From the NCBI RefSeq assembly GCF_002102355.1, contig NZ_LQPT01000076.1:61931-125930 (forward strand): DNA of 64,000 nucleotides. Direction: 5' to 3'. The stretch is from Mycobacterium sherrisii (GTDB lineage Bacteria; Actinomycetota; Actinomycetes; Mycobacteriales; Mycobacteriaceae). Positions 1 through 6,911 of the stretch are shown here, piece by piece. The notes below the pieces were generated by a model. That model worked only from the letters and a program-made list of their open reading frames with translations. It did not search any database and was not told where the DNA came from. Every line of letters begins with the position of its first letter. Positions within the stretch are counted from its first letter, which is position 1. Made by a program: the position numbers and the translations under genes.

Positions 1-963
1 GGTCTGGCCGCGGACGCCGTCGAGCAGTTGGTCATCGAGGAGGAGTTCCGCGCGGCCGGCATCAAGCGGCCCGATTACGGCATCACCGGGTGGGTGATCC
101 TGACCCTCATCCAGCACGGAACTGATTGGCAGATCGAAAGATTCGTCGAAAAGGCGTTGCGCAAGGACGAGATCTGGTGCCAGCTGTTCTCCGAACCCGA
201 GGCGGGATCGGACGCCGCGTCCATCAGGACCAACGCCACCCGGGTCGACGGCGGCTGGAAGATCAACGGCCAAAAGGTGTGGACCAGCGGGGCGCATTAC
301 TGCGCCCGGGGCCTGGCCACCGTGCGCACCGACCCGGATGCGCCCAAGCACGCCGGTATCACCACGGTCATCGTCGACATGAAGGCGCCCGAGGTGCAGG
401 TGCGCCCGTTGCGGCAGATCACCGGCGGCTCGGATTTCAACGAGGTGTTCTTCAACGACTTGTTCGTGCCCGACGAGGACGTCGTGGGGACACCCAACTC
501 GGGGTGGACGGTCGCGCGCGCGACGCTGGGCAACGAGCGGGTCAGTATCGGCGGCAGCGGATCGTTCTACGAGGGGCTGGCGACCGCGCTGGTCGAGCTG
601 GCCCGCCAGCACCCGGACCGGTTGGCGGGTGCGGATGTTCGGGTCGGCTCCTACCTCGCCAACGAGTCGGCGCTGCGGCTGCTCAACCTGCGCCGGGTGG
701 CGCGCAGCGTCGAAGGGTCGGGTCCGGGCCCGGAGGGCAACGTGACCAAACTCAAACTCGCCGAGCACATGGTGGAGGGGGCCGCGATCATGGCCGCCCT
801 GACCGGTCCCGAGGCGGCACTGGTGGACGGGGCCGGCGCGGCACCGGGCCGGCTGATCATGGGCGCCCGCGGCATGGCGATCGCCGGCGGCACCTCGGAG
901 GTCACCCGAAACCAGATCGCCGAGCGGATTCTCGGCATGCCACGCGACCCGCTGATCAACTAG
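1..963 (+). CDS. fadE22: Acyl-CoA dehydrogenase, C-terminal part (FadE22-like), 5' end outside window
   Basis: The frame is open from base 1, so only about the last 320 residues are present. The family oxidises acyl-CoA thioesters to enoyl-CoA with FAD in the cytoplasm. Visible signatures are SEPEAGSDAAS (flavin-binding ACAD signature), the K-W-T-S-G-A segment of the beta domain, and the C-terminal GGTSEVTRNQIAERILG that ends most ACADs. Placement beside a double GntR regulator and upstream of cyp136 matches fadE22 (Rv3061c) in M. tuberculosis, read in the opposite direction. Its stop codon overlaps the convergent DUF35 gene by 8 bp. The family call is firm; the FadE22 label rests on gene order. 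Confidence 0.85.
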   Translation, partial: GLAADAVEQLVIEEEFRAAGIKRPDYGITGWVILTLIQHGTDWQIERFVEKALRKDEIWCQLFSEPEAGSDAASIRTNATRVDGGWKINGQKVWTSGAHYCARGLATVRTDPDAPKHAGITTVIVDMKAPEVQVRPLRQITGGSDFNEVFFNDLFVPDEDVVGTPNSGWTVARATLGNERVSIGGSGSFYEGLATALVELARQHPDRLAGADVRVGSYLANESALRLLNLRRVARSVEGSGPGPEGNVTKLKLAEHMVEGAAIMAALTGPEAALVDGAGAAPGRLIMGARGMAIAGGTSEVTRNQIAERILGMPRDPLIN

Positions 964-1303
964 CCGGTGCGAACCGCGGCGCCCCGCCGGCGCCCCGTTC
1001 GGCACGAAGCTGCACTGCCATCCCGCACGTCACCGAATCCGGTTCGCAGTCAACGATGTTCGCGGCCACGCGCAGTCCGCTTTGCTCGGCGAGCTCGACG
1101 ATGGCGATCACGTACGGCACCGGAATCTCCGGGTTGTAGCGATGATGGTTCACCGTGTAGGTGAACACCGTGCCGTGTCCCGACACCGCCCGCGCGACCA
1201 GTGTGGCGCCGCATTGCCGGCACACGCCGGCTGCGGGATGCACCCAGCGGGAGCAGTCGTCACAATGCTCGATCAGCAGCGTTGAGGTCGAATCGGCTGA
1301 CAC
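956..1303 (-). CDS. DUF35 zinc-ribbon/OB-fold protein (thiolase partner)
   Basis: A 115-residue protein with an N-terminal zinc ribbon (CDDC at about residues 14-17 and CRQC about 11 residues later) followed by an OB-fold-like strand-rich region. DUF35 proteins usually pair with thiolase-like enzymes or retro-aldolases and help bind the acyl-CoA; the divergent neighbour at 1378 is exactly such a thiolase-like protein. I chose the GTG at 1303 because a TACTGT -10 box sits 7 bases upstream of it, which predicts a leaderless mRNA. A longer upstream frame exists but is antisense to the thiolase gene and is arginine-rich noise. Confidence 0.8.
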   Translation of the reverse strand: MSADSTSTLLIEHCDDCSRWVHPAAGVCRQCGATLVARAVSGHGTVFTYTVNHHRYNPEIPVPYVIAIVELAEQSGLRVAANIVDCEPDSVTCGMAVQLRAERGAGGAPRFAPAS

Positions 1304-1309
1304 GGCCAA

Positions 1310-1352
1310 TACAGTACACTCTATTGTTCGGCGGGCGTACAGGTGCGTACGG
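1310..1352. promoter_or_regulatory. Divergent promoter region of the DUF35/thiolase pair
   Basis: On the minus strand a TACTGT -10 element lies 7 bases before the GTG of the DUF35 gene. Between the two genes (1336-1351) an inverted repeat CGTAC-6-GTACG is visible and could be an operator. No -35 box is convincing. Confidence 0.4.
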
Positions 1353-1377
1353 CGGTTTCCTCTGGCGGGCGGTGCAG

Positions 1378-2571
1378 GTGACGTATTTCGAAAAGAACGC
1401 GATCGTGTCCGGTCTCGGCATTTCCCGCATCGGCCGCCGTACCGGCATCCCGGGCCGGGACCTGACGATGGAGGCGGTGCGCGCCGCGATCGCCGATGCC
1501 GGCCTGGCGCCCGCCGACATCGACGGCATCGCGACGCTGGGCGATACACCGGCCACCGAGGTCAACGCCGAATTGCAGATCGACGCGGCCGACTGCGGCA
1601 GCGGTTTCGGCACCGGCGGGCTGCTGAGCCCGGTCATGTCGGCATGTCGCGCGGTGTCGGAGAGCCGGGCTCGGCACGTGGTGGTGTACCGAACCATTCA
1701 GATGCTCGGCGGCACGGTGCCGGTCAAGCAGGAAGAGAACGCGCCCGCCCCGCCGCTGGCGCGGATGTTCGAGACGCGCGAAGGGGAGGAGCGCCCGGCC
1801 GTCGGCGCGATGGACGACGTCAACGATCTCGTTGCGGCCCAAGCATATTCGGCGGCCAACTGGCTGGCGCTGAACTGTCGCCGCCACATGGAGCTGTACG
1901 GGACCACCAAGGAACAGCTGGGGTGGGTGGCGCTGAACGGCAGGCGCAATGCCGCGCTGAATCCGCTTGCGGTGTACCGCGACCCGATGACCATGTCCGA
2001 CTACCTGACCGCGCGGCTGGTGTCGACCCCGTTCGGGCTGTTGGACTGCGACGTGCCGATCGACGGCTCGATCGCGGTGGTGGTGTCGAACGTCGAGTAC
2101 GGCCCCGATTGCCCGCACCGGCCGGTGCGGGTGGAGGCCGTCGGCGGATCCGACGGCGCCGGCGGCTGGTTCCACCGCGACGACTACCCGAAGATGGCGA
2201 TGTCGGACGCCGCGGCGCAGATGTGGTCGCGCACCGAGTTGACGCCCGCCGACCTCACCGTCGCCGAGCTGTACGACGGCTTCACCTATCTGACCCTGGC
2301 GTGGCTGGAGGCGCTGGGAATCTGCGATGACGGCGAGGCCGGGCCGTTCGTCGAGGGCGGCGCCCGGATCGCCAGGGACGGCCCGCTGCCGCTGAACACC
2401 TACGGTGGCCAGCTGTCGGCCGGGCGGATGCACGGCTACTGGGCGCTGCATGAAGGGTGTCTGCAGCTGCGCGGCGACGCGGGGGAGCGGCAGGTGGCCC
2501 AACGTCCCGAAGTCGGTGTGGTATCCGTGGGTGGGGGCCCGGTCGCCGGCTGCATGCTGCTCACGTGTTGA
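1378..2571 (+). CDS. Thiolase-like (SCP-x/Ltp-type) protein
   Basis: About 397 residues, the usual length for single-domain lipid-transfer-protein thiolases. The N-terminal half starts with a typical thiolase opening (VSGLGISRIGRRTG, then EAVRAAIADAGL) and the C-terminal half carries NTYGGQLSAGRMHG and a terminal GGG-P-AGCMLLT stretch. The classic catalytic N-terminal cysteine context is not clear (AADCGSG), so it may be a retro-aldolase or non-decarboxylating thiolase rather than a ketothiolase. The divergent DUF35 gene is the expected partner. Role in sterol or acyl-CoA side-chain breakdown is inference. The start is GTG 1378; upstream codons in frame overlap the DUF35 gene. Confidence 0.75.
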   Translation: MTYFEKNAIVSGLGISRIGRRTGIPGRDLTMEAVRAAIADAGLAPADIDGIATLGDTPATEVNAELQIDAADCGSGFGTGGLLSPVMSACRAVSESRARHVVVYRTIQMLGGTVPVKQEENAPAPPLARMFETREGEERPAVGAMDDVNDLVAAQAYSAANWLALNCRRHMELYGTTKEQLGWVALNGRRNAALNPLAVYRDPMTMSDYLTARLVSTPFGLLDCDVPIDGSIAVVVSNVEYGPDCPHRPVRVEAVGGSDGAGGWFHRDDYPKMAMSDAAAQMWSRTELTPADLTVAELYDGFTYLTLAWLEALGICDDGEAGPFVEGGARIARDGPLPLNTYGGQLSAGRMHGYWALHEGCLQLRGDAGERQVAQRPEVGVVSVGGGPVAGCMLLTC

Positions 2572-2604
2572 AAGCTGCTGTGGGAGTACACCATTGAGCT
2601 CCAG

Positions 2605-4059
2605 ATGAGCGCCGCGCCGCGCGCGGGCGAGACAAAGAAGCTGGCCGCGACGATTGCCCGCGAGATCGAGGCGGACATCGTTCGCCGTGGGTGGCCGGTC
2701 GGGGAATCGCTGGGTTCGGAACCCGCGCTGCAACAGCGTTACGCGGTGAGTCGCTCGGTGCTGCGCGAGGCCGTCCGGCTCGTCGAGCACCATCGGGTCG
2801 CGCGGATGCGCCGCGGACCGGGTGGCGGACTGTTGATCACCGAGCCCGACGCCGGACCGGCGACCCGGGCGGTGGTCATCTATCTCGAGTACCTGGGCAC
2901 CACGCTCAAGGATCTGCTGAACGCGCGTCTGGTGCTCGAGCCGCTGGCGGCCGCGCTGGCGGCGGAGCGAATCGACGAGGTCGGCATCGAGCGGCTTCGC
3001 GCGGTGCTGCGCACCATGGAGCGCTGGCGGCCGGGTTTGCCCACGCCACGCGACGAGTTCCACGTCGCCCTCGCCGAGCAGTCGAAAAACCCGGTGTTGC
3101 AACTGTTTATCGACGTGTTGATGCGGCTGACGACGCGGTACGCGTTGCGGTCGCGGACCGACTCGGACAGTGAAGCCATCGAAGCCCTCGACTACATGCA
3201 CAGCGAGCACTCCGAGATCGTGGCGGCGGTGACGGCCGGCGATGCGGCCCGCGCCAAGACGCTCTCGCAGCGTCACGTCGAGGCCGTGACCGAGTGGTTG
3301 CAGCAGCATCAGGGCGAGTCGGCGCACCCGTTCGTCCGCAGGCGCCGATCGGCCGACGGGGACGTCCCGCACGGCAAGCGCGCTGAGGTCCTGGCCGCCG
3401 CGATCGGTGACGAGATCGGCTCCGGCAACTGGCGCGAGGGTGAGGTCTTCGGCACCGAGACCGGGCTGCTGGAGCGTTATCGGGTGAGTCGCGCGGTGCT
3501 GCGGGAGGCGGTGCGGTTGCTGGAATACCACTCCGTCGCGCAGATGCGGCGCGGGCCCGGCGGTGGACTGATCGTCACCACCCCCCATGCGCGGGCCAGC
3601 ATCGACACGATCGCGTTGTACCTGCAGTTCCGCAAACCGAGTCGCGACGACCTGCGATGCGTGCGGGACGCGATCGAGATCGATAACGTCGCCACCGTCG
3701 TCGCAAGGCGTTCCGAAGCTGAGGTGGCCGGTTTCCTGCAGTTGCATCGCGCCGCGCTCGAGCACGGCGCGCACGGTGGTGATGACGCGCGCCAGGCGAC
3801 CTCCGAGGAGGGCAGGTTCCACATCGGACTGGCCCAGCTGGCCGGCAACGCCTTGCTGGACCTGTTTCTGCGGATCATCGTCGAGCTGTTTCGCCGGCAC
3901 TGGTCCAGCACCGGTCAGGAGCCGCCCGCCCGCACCGACGTCGTCGCCGTCGAGCATGCCCACCTGCGGATCATCGAGGCGATCGAGGTCGGCGACGACA
4001 GCTTGGCGCGCTACCGCATGCGTCGTCACCTCGACGCCGCTGCCTCCTGGTGGCTGTGA
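2605..4059 (+). CDS. Tandem GntR/FadR-family transcriptional regulator (two complete copies fused)
   Basis: 484 residues made of two full GntR regulators in series. Each half has a winged helix containing a YxVSRxVLREAVRLxEyh segment followed by MRRGPGGGL (near residues 48-80 and 290-325), then an FCD-type helical effector domain. GntR proteins normally dimerise through the FCD domain, so this fusion probably acts as an intramolecular pseudodimer. The homologue in M. tuberculosis is Rv3060c, next to fadE22, which suggests control of fadE22 or the thiolase pair. The start ATG 2605 lies 33 bp after the thiolase stop, so the two may be cotranscribed. Confidence 0.9.
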   Translation: MSAAPRAGETKKLAATIAREIEADIVRRGWPVGESLGSEPALQQRYAVSRSVLREAVRLVEHHRVARMRRGPGGGLLITEPDAGPATRAVVIYLEYLGTTLKDLLNARLVLEPLAAALAAERIDEVGIERLRAVLRTMERWRPGLPTPRDEFHVALAEQSKNPVLQLFIDVLMRLTTRYALRSRTDSDSEAIEALDYMHSEHSEIVAAVTAGDAARAKTLSQRHVEAVTEWLQQHQGESAHPFVRRRRSADGDVPHGKRAEVLAAAIGDEIGSGNWREGEVFGTETGLLERYRVSRAVLREAVRLLEYHSVAQMRRGPGGGLIVTTPHARASIDTIALYLQFRKPSRDDLRCVRDAIEIDNVATVVARRSEAEVAGFLQLHRAALEHGAHGGDDARQATSEEGRFHIGLAQLAGNALLDLFLRIIVELFRRHWSSTGQEPPARTDVVAVEHAHLRIIEAIEVGDDSLARYRMRRHLDAAASWWL

Positions 4060-4192
4060 TCGTGGTGCCCATCCATTGAGGCCAGTCTGTGATGTGTTTC
4101 CTGCGTAGGGAGGGCGTGCGCGGGGTACTGGGATGGTTAATGGGGCGCGGGATACAAGGTAAGACGGCCGGTCCGGCAGGGGGTTGGCATTG

Positions 4193-5185
4193 GTGATGAT
4201 GGAAAGCGGGAGCGCCGAGGTGACGACGGGCACGGAAGACGAACATCGCCCCTTCGTCCACTCAGCGTTTCTCTTTCGGTCCCAAGCGGAGTACTTAGAG
4301 ACCGTCCTGCCCTTCGTTCTCGAAGGCCTGGCGACCGATGAGCGGGTGCTGGTTGCCGTTCCCGGCGAATACGTGGCGTTGCTGAGTGCGGCATTGGGCG
4401 GGCAGGGGTCGCGTGCCGGATTGCAGCTGCTCGACATCGCGGAGGTGGCCCGCAACCCGAGCCGGTTCCTGGCGCTGGAGGGTTCCTTCGCCGAGGAGAG
4501 TCCCGATCGTCGCGCGCGGATCGTCAGCCAGGTGTGCTGGCCCGGCCGCACCTCGGACGAATTCGTGGCGTGCATGCAACACGAGGCGCTGGTCAACACC
4601 GCGTTTCAGGGACGCCCGTTGACGGTGTTGTGTCCGTTCGATGCCCAGCGGCTAGGCGACGAGGTGCTCGCTGGTGCGCGCGCGGCGCACCCGATGCTGT
4701 GCGAAGGCGGATCGTTACACGTCAGCCCCGACTATGCCCCCGATGAGGTGCTCGCGCAGTGCAATCAACCGCTGCCCGCGAACCCGGGAGCCGTGACCTA
4801 CATGGTCCGGAAGTCGGACGACCTCAAACCCGCGCGGTCGTTCGCCGTCAACTACGCGGGCTGGGTGGGCTTGTCCCAGGACGGCATCGAAGATTTGCAA
4901 CTGGTCGCCACCGAGTTGGCCACCAACAGCCTGATGTACACCGATGGGGCGTGCCGGCTGGCGTTTTGGCGCGACGCCGATCATCTGGTCTGCGAGGCCC
5001 GCGACAGCGGACGGCTCGACGACCCGTTGGTGGGGCGGCTAGACCCCGGCCCGGCCGGTCCGGCCAGCCGCGGGCTGTATCTGGTGAACGCGATTTCGGA
5101 TCTGGTGCGCACCCATACCGCGAGCACCGGGACCACGATCCAGGCCTACCTGCGGATGAGTCCCTCGTCGGGCCCCACGGGCTGA
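4193..5185 (+). CDS. MEDS-domain sensor fused to an anti-sigma-type HATPase
   Basis: About 330 residues. Residues ~15-190 look like a MEDS (DcmR-type sensory) domain, including VLPFVLEGLATDERVLVAVP and the later H-x-SPDYAPDE segment. The last ~130 residues are an RsbW/SpoIIAB-like histidine-kinase ATPase: ELATNSLMYT is the N box and GRGL-like ASRGLYLV the G box. Such proteins switch sigma factors or their antagonists in response to a signal; the partner is not encoded nearby. The reading frame opens at TTG 4184, but a purine-rich GGCAGGGGG (4175-4183) is correctly spaced only for GTG 4193 or ATG 4196. Confidence 0.8.
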   Translation: MMMESGSAEVTTGTEDEHRPFVHSAFLFRSQAEYLETVLPFVLEGLATDERVLVAVPGEYVALLSAALGGQGSRAGLQLLDIAEVARNPSRFLALEGSFAEESPDRRARIVSQVCWPGRTSDEFVACMQHEALVNTAFQGRPLTVLCPFDAQRLGDEVLAGARAAHPMLCEGGSLHVSPDYAPDEVLAQCNQPLPANPGAVTYMVRKSDDLKPARSFAVNYAGWVGLSQDGIEDLQLVATELATNSLMYTDGACRLAFWRDADHLVCEARDSGRLDDPLVGRLDPGPAGPASRGLYLVNAISDLVRTHTASTGTTIQAYLRMSPSSGPTG

Positions 5186-5189
5186 ACAA

Positions 5190-5232
5190 AAAGACGGCCC
5201 GCCAGGAACCAAGTTCCCGGCGGGCCGTCTTT
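5190..5232. terminator. Strong bidirectional hairpin terminator
   Basis: A perfect 14-bp stem (5190-5203 with 5219-5232) encloses a 15-base loop that itself can pair GGAAC with GTTCC. On the minus strand the stem is followed by TTTTTG, so it most strongly ends the tiny lipoprotein transcript; on the plus strand it ends the sensor gene. Confidence 0.85.
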
Positions 5233-5241
5233 CCGAGTCGG

Positions 5242-5409
5242 TCAGCAGGTAATGCCCAACAACGGAATCGGCACACACAGGCCGCCCCCAACCACAGGCG
5301 CGCCGGTGCCACCGGCGGCCGTCGAGCAGCCCGGTAGGAGCAGCACCGCGGCCATGCCTGCGGCAGCCGCGAGGGCTTTAACGCTTTTCTTGGTGCCAGA
5401 TCCCTTCAT
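5242..5409 (-). CDS. Tiny predicted lipoprotein (55 aa)
   Basis: Begins MKGSGTKKSVKAL, a lysine-rich n-region, then a hydrophobic stretch AAAAGMAAVLLLPGC and a lipobox-like LPGC. The mature peptide would be only about 28 residues (CSTAAGGTG..., with two more cysteines near its end). The start ATG 5409 is preceded by AAAGGG with 8-base spacing, which excludes the longer frame. It is a paralogue of the next gene: both share GCSTAAGGTG right at the processing site. Function unknown; the product is probably anchored to the outer face of the cytoplasmic membrane. Confidence 0.7.
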   Translation of the reverse strand: MKGSGTKKSVKALAAAAGMAAVLLLPGCSTAAGGTGAPVVGGGLCVPIPLLGITC

Positions 5410-5536
5410 GGTGAAATCCCTTTCATGCACTAATACACATATGTAGAACAAGAAACGACAAGGCCTAATTAGCGGCCGTTATCGCGGCGGGTTACTGGTG
5501 AATGGTCGCGGATGATCCCGCGTCGGCGCCTGTTCG

Positions 5537-5671
5537 CTAGAGGCAGATCAGGGAGCAGCCGGTGCCGCCAGCGGCGGTGGAGCATCCTGTGGGTACCAGC
5601 AATACAGCGACCACACCGGTCGCTGCAGCGATTGCTCTCAGGGTTTTCGTACTGCGTTTCGAAGACTTCAT
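5537..5671 (-). CDS. Tiny predicted lipoprotein (44 aa), paralogue of the previous gene
   Basis: Starts MKSSKRSTKTL, followed by AIAAATGVVAVLLVPTGC and the same CSTAAGGTG found in the neighbour, ending only six residues later in CSLICL. The ATG at 5671 has a Shine-Dalgarno GGAAAGG 7-8 bases upstream. The mature part, about 15 residues, is extremely short for a lipoprotein. The upstream 100 bases are AT-rich compared with the rest of the window. I do not know a named family for it. Confidence 0.65.
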   Translation of the reverse strand: MKSSKRSTKTLRAIAAATGVVAVLLVPTGCSTAAGGTGCSLICL

Positions 5672-5892
5672 TGTCTTGCCTTTCCGAGGAGGGGACAACG
5701 GTATTGCGACCGGGAGGTACCCACTGTTACACGCGCGCAAACTATTTTCCGTGATTTTAGTCATGAAAGGTTTAGGGCGAGTTTTGTCATATTTGCACTG
5801 GCGCAACCTAATTCAGATGACTGCGGCGGTGCTGGCTATGACGCGGGCTAATCCGGCCTGACTTCCGTTGATTACCAGCACATTTGACGAGC

Positions 5893-6087
5893 TCACGCCG
5901 CGGGTTGCCGCGGTGCGGTGCCGGGCGGCGGTACTCGTCGGCCCGGTGTCGGTGGTGGTATGTCCTCCTCGGCCGCTGCGATTCGCCGCCACGGCGATGC
6001 GAAACGTGCCGGCGCCAGCAGCACCTGGATCAACCCGACAGCCACGGCTGCCGCTTCACGAAATCTCTCAAGTGTTGTCGACGTCAT
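5893..6087 (-). CDS. Possible small protein (64 aa), unknown
   Basis: In the 5672-6187 gap this is the only frame with a decent start: ATG 6087 has AAAGG about 9 bases upstream. The N-terminal half includes a mildly hydrophobic AAAVAVGLIQVLLAP stretch; the C-terminal third is proline-rich and could be noise. No family is recognised. The rest of the gap holds nothing else I can support before the promoter at 6188. Confidence 0.25.
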   Translation of the reverse strand: MTSTTLERFREAAAVAVGLIQVLLAPARFASPWRRIAAAEEDIPPPTPGRRVPPPGTAPRQPAA

Positions 6088-6187
6088 TGTCGATGCCTTT
6101 CATCTGAGGGGGGATGCGTAGTCATGCGACCAAGGCGACGAACCGGTTAACCACTATTCGACACATGTAAACCTCCCGAAAAACGAT

Positions 6188-6217
6188 TTGCGCAATCGGC
6201 GGTGGGAGGTCTACTGT
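6188..6217 (+). promoter_or_regulatory. Promoter for a leaderless leader peptide
   Basis: TTGCGC (6188-6193) and TACTGT (6212-6217) are separated by 18 bp, a good SigA-type arrangement. The predicted start of transcription, 7-8 bases downstream, coincides with the GTG at 6225. Confidence 0.6.
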
Positions 6218-6224
6218 CGCTCTC

Positions 6225-6275
6225 GTGCGTCTTCTCAAGAGTGCCGTAGTAGCCAGCACCCGCAGCGGGGTCTGA
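6225..6275 (+). CDS. Candidate leader peptide of 16 codons with tandem Leu and Val codons
   Basis: GTG-initiated peptide VRLLKSAVVASTRSGV. Two adjacent leucine codons (CTT CTC) and two adjacent valine codons (GTA GTA) lie near its start. No Shine-Dalgarno fits, but the -10 box places the mRNA 5' end on the GTG, as in many mycobacterial leaderless transcripts. The stop at 6273-6275 lies inside the first RNA stem described next. The gene downstream is a LeuA-type regulatory domain, so ribosome stalling at Leu/Val codons as an attenuation signal is a reasonable inference. Confidence 0.5.
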   Translation: MRLLKSAVVASTRSGV

Positions 6276-6347
6276 TCCAGACCGACCCCCCGCTGTGGGT
6301 CGGAAGCTACTCCCGTCGGTCGCTCCCCCTGACCAGAGAAGACCGAC
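6263..6347 (+). promoter_or_regulatory. Candidate attenuator: mutually exclusive RNA stems before the LeuA-like gene
   Basis: CAGCGGGG (6263-6270) pairs with CCCCGCTG (6288-6295). GACCC (6284-6288) can instead pair with GGGTC (6297-6301). A third stem GTCGGTC (6315-6321)/GACCGAC (6341-6347) ends four bases before the start codon at 6351 and would mask the AGAGAA purine stretch (6336-6340). The stems overlap, as expected for a leader-peptide switch. There is no U-tract, so translational control is more likely than transcription termination. Confidence 0.45.
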
Positions 6348-6350
6348 ATC

Positions 6351-6890
6351 ATGCCTCTCACGCAGCCCCTTTCCGAACCGCTCGCCCTCGCTGGGCTGGA
6401 CCCGTCCTGCGTCGTCCGGCCACCACGCGACGCCAACACGTGGTTCGGCGACCACTTCGGGGTCCCGATGCCGCGCGGCCTTCGACACCAGGCCGATGCG
6501 ATGAGCTGGGAAGGCTTCGTCGACGCCTACGGCCAGACGGCCGGCCGACTGCGGTTACGGCACTGGAAGTGCGCCGATGCGGAGCGGCCCGCGGCACGTC
6601 TGGGTGTCCAGGCCCGCAATTATCGCGCGATGATCTCCGTCGACGAGTCCGTCAGCACCTCGACCGCGGTCGCCAGCGGGCCGATCGCCGCACTCACCGC
6701 GATGTTGCACGAGCGCGGCATCACCATCGAGACACTCAAGTTCCATCAGATGACGTCGAGCGAATGCACAGCCACGTTCATCTGGGGCAGCAACGGCACT
6801 CGTGCCGAGTGGGCGATGGGCCTGGCCGACGACCCGACCCAGTCGGCGCTGTCCGCGCTGATCGCGTGCGGCAATCGGTTGATGGATTGA
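6351..6890 (+). CDS. Stand-alone LeuA-type (isopropylmalate synthase) regulatory-domain protein
   Basis: 179 residues. From about residue 95 the protein reads like the C-terminal allosteric/dimerisation domain of 2-isopropylmalate synthase: a strand, then SGPIAALTAMLHERGI, then ETLKFHQM and a TATFIWG strand, ending in an S-A-L-S-A-L-I-A-C-G-N-R helix. The N-terminal 90 residues (with DANTWFGDHFG and SWEGF) contain no TIM-barrel or HxH metal site, so it cannot be a synthase. It may bind leucine or modulate LeuA; this is inference. The leader peptide and stems upstream support amino-acid-linked control. Confidence 0.65.
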   Translation: MPLTQPLSEPLALAGLDPSCVVRPPRDANTWFGDHFGVPMPRGLRHQADAMSWEGFVDAYGQTAGRLRLRHWKCADAERPAARLGVQARNYRAMISVDESVSTSTAVASGPIAALTAMLHERGITIETLKFHQMTSSECTATFIWGSNGTRAEWAMGLADDPTQSALSALIACGNRLMD

Positions 6891-6911
6891 GTCGGCGGCG
6901 TCTAGGCGAGA

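Noticed and set aside
1321-4599. A 1092-codon minus-strand open frame across the thiolase, GntR and sensor genes
   Set aside because: It is the antisense of three well-supported plus-strand genes and has arginine/histidine/glutamine-rich, low-information sequence. High GC leaves such frames open by chance.
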